Assembly (NCBI RefSeq): GCF_001693735.1
Contig: NZ_LWDV01000009.1
Coordinates: forward strand, 1 to 64,000
Direction of reading: 5' to 3'
Source of the DNA: Orenia metallireducens
GTDB taxonomy: Bacteria; Bacillota; Halanaerobiia; Halobacteroidales; Halobacteroidaceae
DNA: 64,000 bases
Part shown: positions 16,560 through 26,597 of the stretch, in pieces
How the letters are laid out: every line of letters begins with the position of its first letter
How positions within the stretch are numbered: the stretch's first letter is position 1
Notes under the pieces: generated by a model
Told to the model about the DNA's origin: nothing
Databases searched by the model: none
What the model saw: only the letters and a program-made list of their open reading frames with translations
Translations under genes and position numbers: made by a program

Positions 16560-17849
16560 ATGAACTTTGATAAGTTATTTAGTTGTCTACAGAATTATTT
16601 AGTACCTTTTATGATTAAGACATCTAATCAAAGACATATTCAAGCGATTAAAAAGGGATTAGTAAGTACTATACCTGTTACTTTTATTGGGAGTATTGTA
16701 ATAATATTAAGGTATGCTCCTATTAAGTTTAATATAGCTGGTAGTAATTCTTTTTTTAAATTCTTATTATTATGGAGAGAATGGTCTGAAGCAAATAATG
16801 AAGCAATTATGAAGTTATTTAAGGTGACTGTTGGAATTTATAGTGTCTTTTTAGTATTGGCTATTAGTTATAATTTAGCAAGGGAGTATAAGCTAAAGGA
16901 GATAATTGTTACTAAAGTTGCTATAATAAATTTTTTAATAGTATCTGTTGAATTTGATGATAATTTATTTATAATAGATAATTTGAATGGACAAAATTTA
17001 TTTACAGCAATTATAGTAGCTATTTTGACAGTGGAGATAATGAGGAAATTAGATAATATTGAGGTTAAATTAAATCTAAAAATCAATATACCTCCAGCTA
17101 CCATAGAAGTTTTCACATCTTTAGTTCCTCTTTTATGCTCTATTTTATTCTTTTATTTCTTGGATTTTGGAACCCATAGGATAATTGGAATATCATTTCC
17201 TGAAATAATTAATATTATTTTTGATTCTATAGTTAGGATTGTAGATACGCCCATAGGAATCTTTTTTTTCGGTATGTTAATGCAGTTATTATGGTTTACT
17301 GGTATTCATGGTGTTACAATGGTAGATGCTTTTTTAAGACCGATATTAGAGTATAATTGGATGGTAAATCTTAATTTATATCTAGCTGGACAAGAGATGG
17401 ATAAGATATTTACAATTCAATTCTTAAATTTTTACATGTTGATTGGTGGTGCGGGAACTACTTTAGCTTATTCGTTTTTGTGTTGGAGCAGTTCAGCACA
17501 ACAGTTGAAAAAGATAGGAGAAACCAATTTGATTTCAAGTCTATTTAATATTGATGAATCTCTTATCTTTGCATCACCTTTGGTATTAAATAAAATTCTG
17601 TTCATCCCTTTTGTATTTGTACAACCTATTATTGGTGTATTAGCATATCTTATTATAAGTTATGGAATTGTACAAAAGAGTTTTATTAGGGTTCCTTGGA
17701 TAATACCAGCTCCTTTAGGTGCTCTTTTATCTACTTTAGATTGGAAGGCAGCTATATTAGTAATCTTTTTAACATTATTATCAGGTGGATTTTATTATCC
17801 ATTTTTCAAAAAATATGAGAATCATCTTATAAATAAAGGTCAGGGATAA
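16560..17849 (+). CDS. PTS transporter subunit EIIC, lactose/cellobiose (CelB-like) family, orphan
   Basis: A 429-residue polytopic membrane protein with about ten hydrophobic segments. It has the family N-terminus (N-Q-R-H-I-Q-A-I-K-K-G-L) and the substrate-site region W-F-T-G-I-H-G-V-T-M-V-D-A-F. EIIC forms the sugar channel, which normally needs EIIA and EIIB for phosphorylation; neither is present nearby. AAAGGGG precedes the ATG by about 11 bases. It sits between the regulator and the ABC operon, so a beta-glucoside such as cellobiose or laminaribiose is plausible. It could depend on EIIA/EIIB encoded elsewhere, or act in sensing. Confidence 0.88.
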   Translation: MNFDKLFSCLQNYLVPFMIKTSNQRHIQAIKKGLVSTIPVTFIGSIVIILRYAPIKFNIAGSNSFFKFLLLWREWSEANNEAIMKLFKVTVGIYSVFLVLAISYNLAREYKLKEIIVTKVAIINFLIVSVEFDDNLFIIDNLNGQNLFTAIIVAILTVEIMRKLDNIEVKLNLKINIPPATIEVFTSLVPLLCSILFFYFLDFGTHRIIGISFPEIINIIFDSIVRIVDTPIGIFFFGMLMQLLWFTGIHGVTMVDAFLRPILEYNWMVNLNLYLAGQEMDKIFTIQFLNFYMLIGGAGTTLAYSFLCWSSSAQQLKKIGETNLISSLFNIDESLIFASPLVLNKILFIPFVFVQPIIGVLAYLIISYGIVQKSFIRVPWIIPAPLGALLSTLDWKAAILVIFLTLLSGGFYYPFFKKYENHLINKGQG

Positions 17850-17931
17850 TTTGATTAGGTTAGGTATTATTTCTTTCTAAAGTATTGATTTAAAAAAATT
17901 AAATAATACTTGAAATATAACCTGACCTTTG
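17835..17931 (+). repeat. Long-range inverted repeat overlapping the EIIC stop codon
   Basis: AAAGGTCAGG (17835-17844) is matched exactly by CCTGACCTTT (17921-17930). Nested inside is GTATTATTT paired with AAATAATAC. The left arm is inside the EIIC coding end. After the right arm comes GTTATAATTT, so it may act as a terminator or a processing structure. Confidence 0.55.
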
Positions 17932-18054
17932 TTATAATTTAGTTAATAAGGAGCTATGGTGTTTTCAATTTTAACTCTCTTTATTTATAAGACTTAAGAT
18001 ATATAAGGTTATAATTATACAACTACTATTTAAGAGGGTGTTTATTTTTATGGG

Positions 18055-18074
18055 GTAGTGGTATACACCACAAC
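18055..18074 (+). promoter_or_regulatory. Predicted GntR operator 1 of the ABC operon
   Basis: Core GGTATACACC (18060-18069) lies within TAGTGGTATACACC, the same 14 bases found at 30384-30397. The flanks GTAGTGGTAT and its partner GTTGTGGTGT give 8 of 10 matching inverted-repeat positions. Confidence 0.72.
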
Positions 18075-18169
18075 ACCTAAATCCCTCAATATATAATTCC
18101 TTAGGTCTGCAAACTCAATAAAGGTTATAGAACTATAAGGGTATAAGAGAATGATTAACTTGTAATGCT

Positions 18170-18204
18170 TATAATTTTTTTGAGTATGGTGGTATACACC
18201 TGTA
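18170..18204 (+). promoter_or_regulatory. -10 element and predicted GntR operator 2 of the ABC operon
   Basis: TATAAT (18170-18175) is followed 15 bases later by GGTATACACC (18191-18200). An operator at about +9 would block transcription. No good -35 hexamer is seen. The same TATAAT-to-operator spacing recurs at 30366/30388. Confidence 0.65.
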
Positions 18205-18514
18205 ACCATTAGCATGTCGATGTCTGGTTATCTGCTATAAGAGTATAAGAAATTACTATTTTAAAGTGATATAATCTGCTAAAGCTATATCTTCTTCTAT
18301 AAGCTAAATAAGGCAGAGAATTACATAAAGCAGGAAGGTATAGAGATTATTTATTTGCTATAATAAATTATTAAATTTAAGTATGAGATGGTTAATTTTA
18401 TAACAAACATTAGTAATTATGAGCAAGAAATAGGTAGTAATACTATAAGTTGCTTAGCTAATGTACTTATAAAATTAGCTAAAAATCAATTTTATTTTAG
18501 AGGAGGAAATAATA

Positions 18515-19849
18515 ATGAAAAAAGATAGTTTAAAGAGTTTAGCTATTATGGGGATGTTGATTTTTGTGCTATTATTATCAGCTTGTTCATCAAAGGCACC
18601 TGAAACTTCTCAAACTCCAGCAAATAATGAAAAGGTGGCAGAATCTACCGAAAACACCGATTCAGGTCCAATAACAATTAAGGTTGCTTCATGGGCAGAT
18701 GAAGCTATGGTAGATGTTGTTATCCCTGCTTTTGAAAAGAAATATCCTAATATTAAAGTTGAGCCAGTAATAACAGAGATTAATGAACATCATAATTCAT
18801 TGTTAACTAAGATTGCAGCTGGTGCAGAGGTTCCAGATGTAGCATTTTTCGAAATTGCTCACATTGGAAAATTTTCTGGTAAAGGTGGGTTTGTAGATTT
18901 GTCAAAAGCACCTTATAATGCAACTCAATATAAAGATAAAATTGTTCCTTATGCATGGTCGCAAGGAATGACTCAAGACGGTAGAATGCTTGGTATTCCA
19001 ACAGATATAGCTCCTGCTACTATCTTTTATAGAAAAGATAAGTTTGATGAATTAGGGGTAAGTATTGATGATATTAAGACTATGGAGGATTGGATTGAGG
19101 TTGGAAAGAAATTTGCTAAAGATATAGATGGAGATGGAACTAATGATAGATGGTTAATAGCAGATGCAACAAATATTTATAATATGTATGCTAAGAGTGG
19201 TGGAACAAGATACTTTGATGCTGAAGGAAATTCTATAGTTGATTCTCCAAACTTTGTAAAGGCTTTTGAAATGGCTAAGAAAGTTAGAGAGTTAGGTTTA
19301 GATGCTGGAATTGGAGAGTGGAGTAATGAATGGTATGCAACATTCCAAGAAGGAACAGCATTAATGGCACCTTCAGGAGCTTGGTTAGGTGGACATATTA
19401 AAGGTTGGATAGCTCCAGATACAGCAGGCAAATGGAGAGCGACTAACTTCCCTGATGGAATGTATGCAAGTTGGGGAGGATCCTTTGCTGGTATTCCAGC
19501 AGATGCTAAGCATAAAGATGCTGCTTGGAAGTATATTCAATTTGTTGCTACAAGACCAGATATTCAATTAGCACAGTTTAAAGCTTATGATATGTTTCCT
19601 TCTTTAACAGAAACTTATGACAGTCCAGTATTTGATGAAGGTGATGAATTTTATGGTGGTCAGAAGGTTAGAAGACTCTGGGCAGAAACAGCAGCAGAAA
19701 TACCAAATGTTATTACAAACGTTAATGATATGATTGCTGAAAGAGCTTTAGGAACTGCTTTGACTGAAGTTTTAGAAAATGATAAAGATCCTAAAGTAGC
19801 ATTAAAAGAAGCTAAAAAGATTATTGAAAGAAAGACTCAAAGAAGATAA
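18515..19849 (+). CDS. ABC transporter sugar-binding lipoprotein (family 1 extracellular solute-binding)
   Basis: A 444-residue binding protein with a lipoprotein signal peptide (K-K-D then a hydrophobic core and the L-S-A-C lipobox at 21-24). A Ser/Thr/Asn/Glu-rich linker and a MalE/UgpB-type fold follow, e.g. I-T-I-K-V-A-S-W-A near residue 53 and D-V-A-F-F-E-I. It captures oligosaccharides for the two permeases encoded next. AGGAGG lies upstream of the ATG, after a long regulated leader. Context suggests beta-1,3-glucan oligosaccharides as ligand, but this is inferred from neighbours rather than binding-site residues. Confidence 0.93.
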   Translation: MKKDSLKSLAIMGMLIFVLLLSACSSKAPETSQTPANNEKVAESTENTDSGPITIKVASWADEAMVDVVIPAFEKKYPNIKVEPVITEINEHHNSLLTKIAAGAEVPDVAFFEIAHIGKFSGKGGFVDLSKAPYNATQYKDKIVPYAWSQGMTQDGRMLGIPTDIAPATIFYRKDKFDELGVSIDDIKTMEDWIEVGKKFAKDIDGDGTNDRWLIADATNIYNMYAKSGGTRYFDAEGNSIVDSPNFVKAFEMAKKVRELGLDAGIGEWSNEWYATFQEGTALMAPSGAWLGGHIKGWIAPDTAGKWRATNFPDGMYASWGGSFAGIPADAKHKDAAWKYIQFVATRPDIQLAQFKAYDMFPSLTETYDSPVFDEGDEFYGGQKVRRLWAETAAEIPNVITNVNDMIAERALGTALTEVLENDKDPKVALKEAKKIIERKTQRR

Positions 19850-19859
19850 GTAATAAGTA

Positions 19860-19881
19860 GGGGTCGTAAATTTACGACCCC
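19860..19881 (+). other. Intercistronic hairpin after the binding-protein gene
   Basis: GGGGTCGTAAA and TTTACGACCCC form an 11-bp perfect palindrome between the binding-protein and first permease genes. There is no U-tract, so it more likely stabilises the upstream mRNA segment and lets the binding protein be made in excess than terminates transcription. Confidence 0.7.
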
Positions 19882-19902
19882 TTAAAAGAAGGAGGTTAGA
19901 AT

Positions 19903-20811
19903 ATGAGATTGAGCAAGAAAGTGGCACCATATATTTTTGTTTCACCATTTTTTATTCTTTTTGCTGTATTTGGGATTTTCCCAATTTTATTCTCTTTTTA
20001 CTTAAGTTTTAATATGTGGGATGGAATGTCTGCTATGAGGTTTGTCGGTCTTGGTAATTACAAATATGTTTTAAGCGATCCTTTATTTTGGAAATCACTT
20101 TACAATTCATTCGTTATCTTTGCTTTAACTACAGTTCCTCAGCATGTAATAGCACTATCTTTGGCATTTATTTTAAATTCAGGTTTAATAAAATTTAAAG
20201 AGTTCTTTAGATCTGCATACTTTTTACCATATATAACCTCTGCTATAGCAGTAGCTATGATATTTGGGCTTTTATTGGGTCAACAGTTTGGAATATTAAA
20301 TACTATTATAAAGCTATTGGCTACTTTTCCACCTATTAAGTTCTTATTTGATTTATTTAATATTCAATTACCAATAGGGTGGGTGACTAAACCTGAATGG
20401 ATTAAGCCTTCAATTGCTCTATTGATAACATGGAAATTTACAGGTTGGAATATGATTATTTATTATGCTGGGTTACAAAAGATACCAGAAACTTTATATG
20501 AAGCTGCTCGAGTTGATGGAGCTAACTTACGCCAGATTTTCTTTAAAGTTACTTTGCCCTTATTAAGACCTATTATCTTCTTTGGGGTTACAATGTCTAT
20601 TATTGGTAACTTACAGATCTTTGCCGAAGCTAGACAACTAGTTGGTGCTACAGGTGGAGCATCTAATGCTGGTTTAACTACAGCAATGTACTTATATAAT
20701 ACTGGTTTTGAGACCCTAGATTTTGGAGCAGGGAGTGCGATGGCCTATATTCTCTGTTTTATAATAGTTCTATTAAGTTACTTTAATAATAAATTCTTTA
20801 GAAGTGAATAG
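19903..20811 (+). CDS. ABC transporter permease, MalF/UgpA type
   Basis: A 302-residue inner-membrane permease with six hydrophobic segments and the EAA loop L-Y-E-A-A-R-V-D-G-A-N-L-R-Q-I-F-F-K-V-T-L-P near residue 200, which contacts the ATPase. AAGGAGG precedes the ATG. It follows the binding-protein gene and is followed 17 bases later by the second permease, forming a carbohydrate uptake class 1 importer. No ATPase gene is in the locus. Confidence 0.95.
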   Translation: MRLSKKVAPYIFVSPFFILFAVFGIFPILFSFYLSFNMWDGMSAMRFVGLGNYKYVLSDPLFWKSLYNSFVIFALTTVPQHVIALSLAFILNSGLIKFKEFFRSAYFLPYITSAIAVAMIFGLLLGQQFGILNTIIKLLATFPPIKFLFDLFNIQLPIGWVTKPEWIKPSIALLITWKFTGWNMIIYYAGLQKIPETLYEAARVDGANLRQIFFKVTLPLLRPIIFFGVTMSIIGNLQIFAEARQLVGATGGASNAGLTTAMYLYNTGFETLDFGAGSAMAYILCFIIVLLSYFNNKFFRSE

Positions 20812-20828
20812 ATAAGGAGGGGAAATAG

Positions 20829-21710
20829 ATGGAGAAGATAGATGTGGAGTACAATGAAATTGGTACTTCAAAGGTTAATACTGAAAAAGTTTGGAGTAAG
20901 ATAAAGACAGGACTGATGTATTTTGTTCTGGTATTGGGGGTAGTAATTACTATATTCCCTTTTTATTATATGCTTGTATTAGCTACTAAAAGTAACGCAG
21001 AAATTTTTAGTTTTCCTCCACCACTCTGGTTTGGAGATTCTTTTTCTGATAATCTAAGTAGATTATTGAGTGTTATGCCTTTTTATAGAAATATTTTAAA
21101 TAGTATATTTGTAGCAACGGTAGCTACAATTGCTACTGTATTCTTTTGTTCTTTGGGAGGTTATGGTTTTGCCAAATATGATTTTAAGTATAAGGAGAAA
21201 TTATTCTTCATAATGCTAGCAACAATGATGATTCCTGGATTGTTATCTATTATTCCATGGTTTATCATGATGACCAAATTTGGATGGGTAAATACATTTA
21301 AACCTTTAATTATACCAGGAATGGCTAATGCTTTTGGTATATTCTTAATGAGGCAGTTTATGGAGGATATTCCAGATGAAATTATAGAAGCGGCTAGGAT
21401 AGATGGCTGTGGAGAATTTGAGATATTCTTTAGAATTATTCTACCGATGAGCTTACCTGGATTAGGTACTTTAGGACTTCTAACCTTCCTTACTTCTTGG
21501 AATAATTATATGGCAGCATTATTGATTTTACAAGACAAGGCAATGTATACGATTCCAGTGGCTCTTTCCAAATTAGGAGGAAAGGTAGATAATGATTGGG
21601 GAGCACAAATGGTAGGGACAACTTTAGCTATTGCACCAATTATAATCGCCTTTGTAGCTGCTTCTAAACAGTTTATCTCTGGAATAACTGAAGGTGCAAC
21701 TAAGGGATAA
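20829..21710 (+). CDS. ABC transporter permease, MalG/UgpE type
   Basis: A 293-residue permease with a short cytoplasmic N-terminus (about 25 residues) and six membrane segments. The EAA loop is I-I-E-A-A-R-I-D-G-C-G-E-F-E-I-F-F-R-I-I-L-P near residue 190. It partners the preceding permease. AAGGAGGGG precedes the ATG. The ATPase must be a shared MsmK/UgpC-type protein encoded elsewhere. Confidence 0.95.
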   Translation: MEKIDVEYNEIGTSKVNTEKVWSKIKTGLMYFVLVLGVVITIFPFYYMLVLATKSNAEIFSFPPPLWFGDSFSDNLSRLLSVMPFYRNILNSIFVATVATIATVFFCSLGGYGFAKYDFKYKEKLFFIMLATMMIPGLLSIIPWFIMMTKFGWVNTFKPLIIPGMANAFGIFLMRQFMEDIPDEIIEAARIDGCGEFEIFFRIILPMSLPGLGTLGLLTFLTSWNNYMAALLILQDKAMYTIPVALSKLGGKVDNDWGAQMVGTTLAIAPIIIAFVAASKQFISGITEGATKG

Positions 21711-21758
21711 ATTTAGAAATTTAGCTTAAAAATATATACTAATTAGAGTGAAAGGTAA

Positions 21759-23135
<1,377 letters not shown>

Positions 23136-23220
23136 ACATTAATAAATAATAAGTATAGTCAGTAAGGCTAGGTTTAATATAAGACCCTGACAATAAAAAT
23201 AGAGAGGGGAGAATAGGTTT

Positions 23221-25956
23221 ATGGCAGAAGAAAGATGCAAAGCTTGGGAGTTTATTGGAAAGAATGGGGAGTTTAGATTAGAAGAAGCAGATAAGAGTAG
23301 TTATCTCTACTTTCCCTTAAGCAATGAAGCGGGGATGATGTCTGTGGTTACTCCTAAGCTACATGGAGATATTAAGACAAGTCAGAATACTTTTGCTTTA
23401 ATGCCAGTTTCTGTGGAGGACTTGCATAATACTAAATCAGCTAGAAACTTCTGGTTGAATATAGATGATGAGATAATATGGTCTGCTACAGGGAATTCAG
23501 CGCAGCAGATAGCTCTACATTTTAATCCCGAAGATGAGAAGGTTACTGTAGAAGCTGGCTTATTGTGGCATAAGGTTATTAGAGAGAATGAGAAGTTGGG
23601 AATTAAATCGGAAATAACTAGTTTTGTTCCAGCTAATGATGATACAGTAGAGTTGATGGAGGTTAAAATCACCAATATAGGAGAGAAAGATAAGAAGATA
23701 ACTCCTACAGCAGCCATACCTATCTATGGTCGGTCAGCTGATAATCTACGAGATCATCGACATGTGACCTCTTTGTTACATAGGATTAAGACTATAGATA
23801 GTGGTATAGTTGTCAACCCAACACTATCCTTTGATGAGCGGGGGCATCAAATTAATGATGTAAGCTATGGAGTTTTAGGGTCGAATCAAAATGGAGAAAG
23901 ACCTGTAGGGTTCTGCCCAATTGTAGAGGATTTTATTGGCGAAGGTGGAAATTTGGAGTGGCCAAAAGCTATTGTTAAGAATTTAGATGTCTATTGCCAA
24001 GCAGGAAAAGAATTAGAAGGCTTTGAATCTATTGGAGGACTAAGGTTTAAAGATACTATATTAAAAGCTGGAGAAGAAGAATCGTATATAATCGCTATAG
24101 CTATTGGTGAAAACGTTGATATTGTGGATAGCTTGGCAGAAAAGTACTTAAATAAGGACTTATTTGATAATTATCTAAGTCAAAACAGAGCTTATTGGGA
24201 AGAGAAGATTAATAAAGTACAATTTAAATCTGGTAATCCAGATTATGATAACTGGATGAAATGGGTTACTTTACAACCGATTTTAAGAAGAATTTATGGT
24301 TGTTCCTTCCTTCCACATCATGATTATGGTCGTGGGGGAAGAGGATGGAGAGATTTATGGCAAGATTGTTTAGCTCTTCTGTTGATGGAGCCAGAAGGGG
24401 TAAGGGATTTATTATTGAATAATTTTGCAGGGATTAGAATTGATGGGAGTAATGCTACTATTATTGGTTCTAAGCCAGGAGAGTTTATTGCTGATAGAAA
24501 TAATATTAGTAGGGTATGGATGGATCATGGCTCTTGGCCATTCTTAACTACTAAGTTATATATCGACCAGAGTGGAGATATAGACTTCTTATTAGAAGGG
24601 CAGACCTACTTTAAAGATGCTCAGATCTATCGTTCTAAGAGGAATGATGAAAACTGGGAGCCTGAAGATGGTAATAAATTATTAGATAGAGAAGGTAATA
24701 TTTATAAAGGAAGTATTTTAGAGCATATGTTAGTTCAGCATCTGACATTATTCTTTAATGTAGGAGAGCATAATAACTTTAAGCTAGAGGGTGCTGACTG
24801 GAATGATGGTTTAGATATGGCTGAAGAACGAGGAGAGAGTGTAGCTTTTACGGCTTTATATGCTAGTAATTTATTGGAGATGGCTAATTTATTACGTGAG
24901 TTAGCAGAAAGAAGGGAGATTAATAAATTAGAGATTGCCAGAGAGATGAAGCTCTTATTAGATACATTAAATAATAAAGTAGATTATGATTCAGTAGAAG
25001 CTAAGCATAAGCTATTAGGTCAATATTTTGATAGCTGTGTTAGTAGAGTTTCAGGTGATAAGGTTGAGATTTCTATTGAAGAATTGGCTAATGATTTAAA
25101 GGTAAAGGGTAATTGGATTATAGATCATCTGCGGAAGAATGAATGGATTAAAAATAATGAAGGTTATGAATGGTTTAATGGTTATTATGACAATGATGGG
25201 AAGCGCCTAGAGGGTGATCATCCATTAGGTACAAGAATGACTTTAACAGGACAGGTATTTACTATTATGGGTGGGGTTGCTACTGATGAGCAGGTAGAGA
25301 AGATTGTTAAAGCTGCTGATCATTATTTAAAAGATGATATAGTTGGTGGATATCGTTTAAATACCAACTTTAAAGAGTTAAAGACCAATCTAGGAAGGTT
25401 GTTTGGCTTTGCTTTTGGGCATAAAGAGAATGGAGCAATGTTCAGTCATATGGCTGTAATGTATGGAAATGCCCTTTATCAACGTGGTTTTGCCAAAGAG
25501 GGCTATGAGGTTATAAATTCTATTTATAGACATTGTAAAGAATTTAAGACAAGTAGAATATATCCTGGTATACCAGAGTATATTAATCAACGCGGAAGAG
25601 GTCTATACCACTACCTGACAGGTTCTGCTAGCTGGCTGTTGTTAACAGAAGTAACTCAAGTTTATGGAGTTAGAGGGGAGTTAGGCAACTTAGTCTTGAA
25701 CCCTAAATTATTAAAGAAGCAGTTTGATAATGAGGGGAATGCCAACATCTATACTCTTTTTGCTAATCGACCTATAAATGTAATCTATAAGAACCAAAAG
25801 GAGCTTGAATTTGGTGAGTATAATATTATAGATATTATAATAAATGATGAAGAGATTAATTTTGAAATAAAGGATCAATCTGCAATAATTAAAAAAGAGT
25901 TAATAGAAAGATTATCTTTAGATGATGTTAATGAGATAGAGGTTATCTTGGGTTAA
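23221..25956 (+). CDS. Glycoside hydrolase family 94 phosphorylase, probable laminaribiose phosphorylase
   Basis: A 911-residue GH94 phosphorylase without a signal peptide. The acidic motif A-D-W-N-D-G places the general acid at Asp529 with Trp527 two residues before. An upstream P-H-H-D-Y-G-R-G-G-R-G-W-R-D-L-W-Q-D segment (about 362-379) is the GH94 phosphate/sugar site region. GH94 members split beta-linked glucose disaccharides with phosphate to give glucose 1-phosphate and a sugar. The length is close to the roughly 910-residue laminaribiose phosphorylase type rather than the roughly 810-residue cellobiose enzymes. Surrounding beta-1,3-glucanase genes favour laminaribiose, but the specificity is inferred. 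Confidence 0.88.
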   Translation: MAEERCKAWEFIGKNGEFRLEEADKSSYLYFPLSNEAGMMSVVTPKLHGDIKTSQNTFALMPVSVEDLHNTKSARNFWLNIDDEIIWSATGNSAQQIALHFNPEDEKVTVEAGLLWHKVIRENEKLGIKSEITSFVPANDDTVELMEVKITNIGEKDKKITPTAAIPIYGRSADNLRDHRHVTSLLHRIKTIDSGIVVNPTLSFDERGHQINDVSYGVLGSNQNGERPVGFCPIVEDFIGEGGNLEWPKAIVKNLDVYCQAGKELEGFESIGGLRFKDTILKAGEEESYIIAIAIGENVDIVDSLAEKYLNKDLFDNYLSQNRAYWEEKINKVQFKSGNPDYDNWMKWVTLQPILRRIYGCSFLPHHDYGRGGRGWRDLWQDCLALLLMEPEGVRDLLLNNFAGIRIDGSNATIIGSKPGEFIADRNNISRVWMDHGSWPFLTTKLYIDQSGDIDFLLEGQTYFKDAQIYRSKRNDENWEPEDGNKLLDREGNIYKGSILEHMLVQHLTLFFNVGEHNNFKLEGADWNDGLDMAEERGESVAFTALYASNLLEMANLLRELAERREINKLEIAREMKLLLDTLNNKVDYDSVEAKHKLLGQYFDSCVSRVSGDKVEISIEELANDLKVKGNWIIDHLRKNEWIKNNEGYEWFNGYYDNDGKRLEGDHPLGTRMTLTGQVFTIMGGVATDEQVEKIVKAADHYLKDDIVGGYRLNTNFKELKTNLGRLFGFAFGHKENGAMFSHMAVMYGNALYQRGFAKEGYEVINSIYRHCKEFKTSRIYPGIPEYINQRGRGLYHYLTGSASWLLLTEVTQVYGVRGELGNLVLNPKLLKKQFDNEGNANIYTLFANRPINVIYKNQKELEFGEYNIIDIIINDEEINFEIKDQSAIIKKELIERLSLDDVNEIEVILG

Positions 25957-26076
25957 CTATCTATGGCTATCGAACTTTAGAGTAAAATTTAAATATATCG
26001 GATTAGTTCTTTATACTAACACAAGATATTATTATAATATTTTACTTTTGATATAATTCAAAAAGGAAGTGGAATT

Positions 26077-26517
26077 ATGGAGGCTCACAAAGAATTATTA
26101 GAAGTAAAAGAGTATATTGATGAAGGGTATAAGCCTGTAATTGATTATGGTCAGTGGAGAGTAGCGATTTTAAATTACTGTGATGAGTTACTTCCTCAAA
26201 AGATTACTAAGATGCAAAAGCATCTTCAGACCGATGAGGTATTTATCTTATTAGCAGGTAAATGTATCTTATTTATTGGTGAAGGTGATGAATCGGGGGT
26301 TACTAAGATACATGCTCAAGATATGGAGCCACGGAAGATGTATAATATTAAGCAAGGAGTATTGCACACCCATACTTTAAGTCAAGATGCTATGGTCTTG
26401 ATTGTAGAGAATAGAGATACAGATTTATCCAATTCGCCAGAGGTAGATTTAAGTGAAACTCAACAGGATAAATTGGTTGAGTTAACAAAATCCCTTTGGA
26501 ATAACAATAACAACTAG
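26077..26517 (+). CDS. Small cupin-like protein between two phosphorylase genes
   Basis: A 146-residue protein with a single cupin-like domain. Candidate metal ligands are His49, Glu54, His97 and His99, in the patterns K-H-L-Q-T-D-E-V-F-I-L-L-A-G-K and K-Q-G-V-L-H-T-H-T. No signal peptide is present, so it is cytoplasmic. GGAAGTGG lies before the ATG. It sits between the GH94 gene and the larger phosphorylase gene, probably in the same operon. It could be a sugar-binding, epimerase/mutarotase-like or regulatory cupin; the family function is not recognised. Confidence 0.72.
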   Translation: MEAHKELLEVKEYIDEGYKPVIDYGQWRVAILNYCDELLPQKITKMQKHLQTDEVFILLAGKCILFIGEGDESGVTKIHAQDMEPRKMYNIKQGVLHTHTLSQDAMVLIVENRDTDLSNSPEVDLSETQQDKLVELTKSLWNNNNN

Positions 26518-26597
26518 ATAAAAAATATAGCCGTTTTATAAGTAGTTATTTAAAGAAATAGTATTAGGAATTGATAAGTTATAAGGAGGTAGATAAA

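Larger units (their letters stand above)
17850..18514. other. Control region of the ABC/glucan operon
   Basis: 665 bases with no ORF. After the inverted repeat, it holds two predicted GntR operators (18060-18069 and 18191-18200), 131 bases apart, with a TATAAT (18170-18175) 21 bases upstream of the second. The rest is AT-rich leader of about 300 bases with TATAAGAGTATAAGA-like repeats, ending in AGGAGG before the binding-protein gene. Confidence 0.6.

Noticed and set aside
23382-23717. 111-residue minus-strand ORF inside the GH94 gene
   Set aside because: Antisense shadow of a well-supported gene; no start signals and no recognisable domain.
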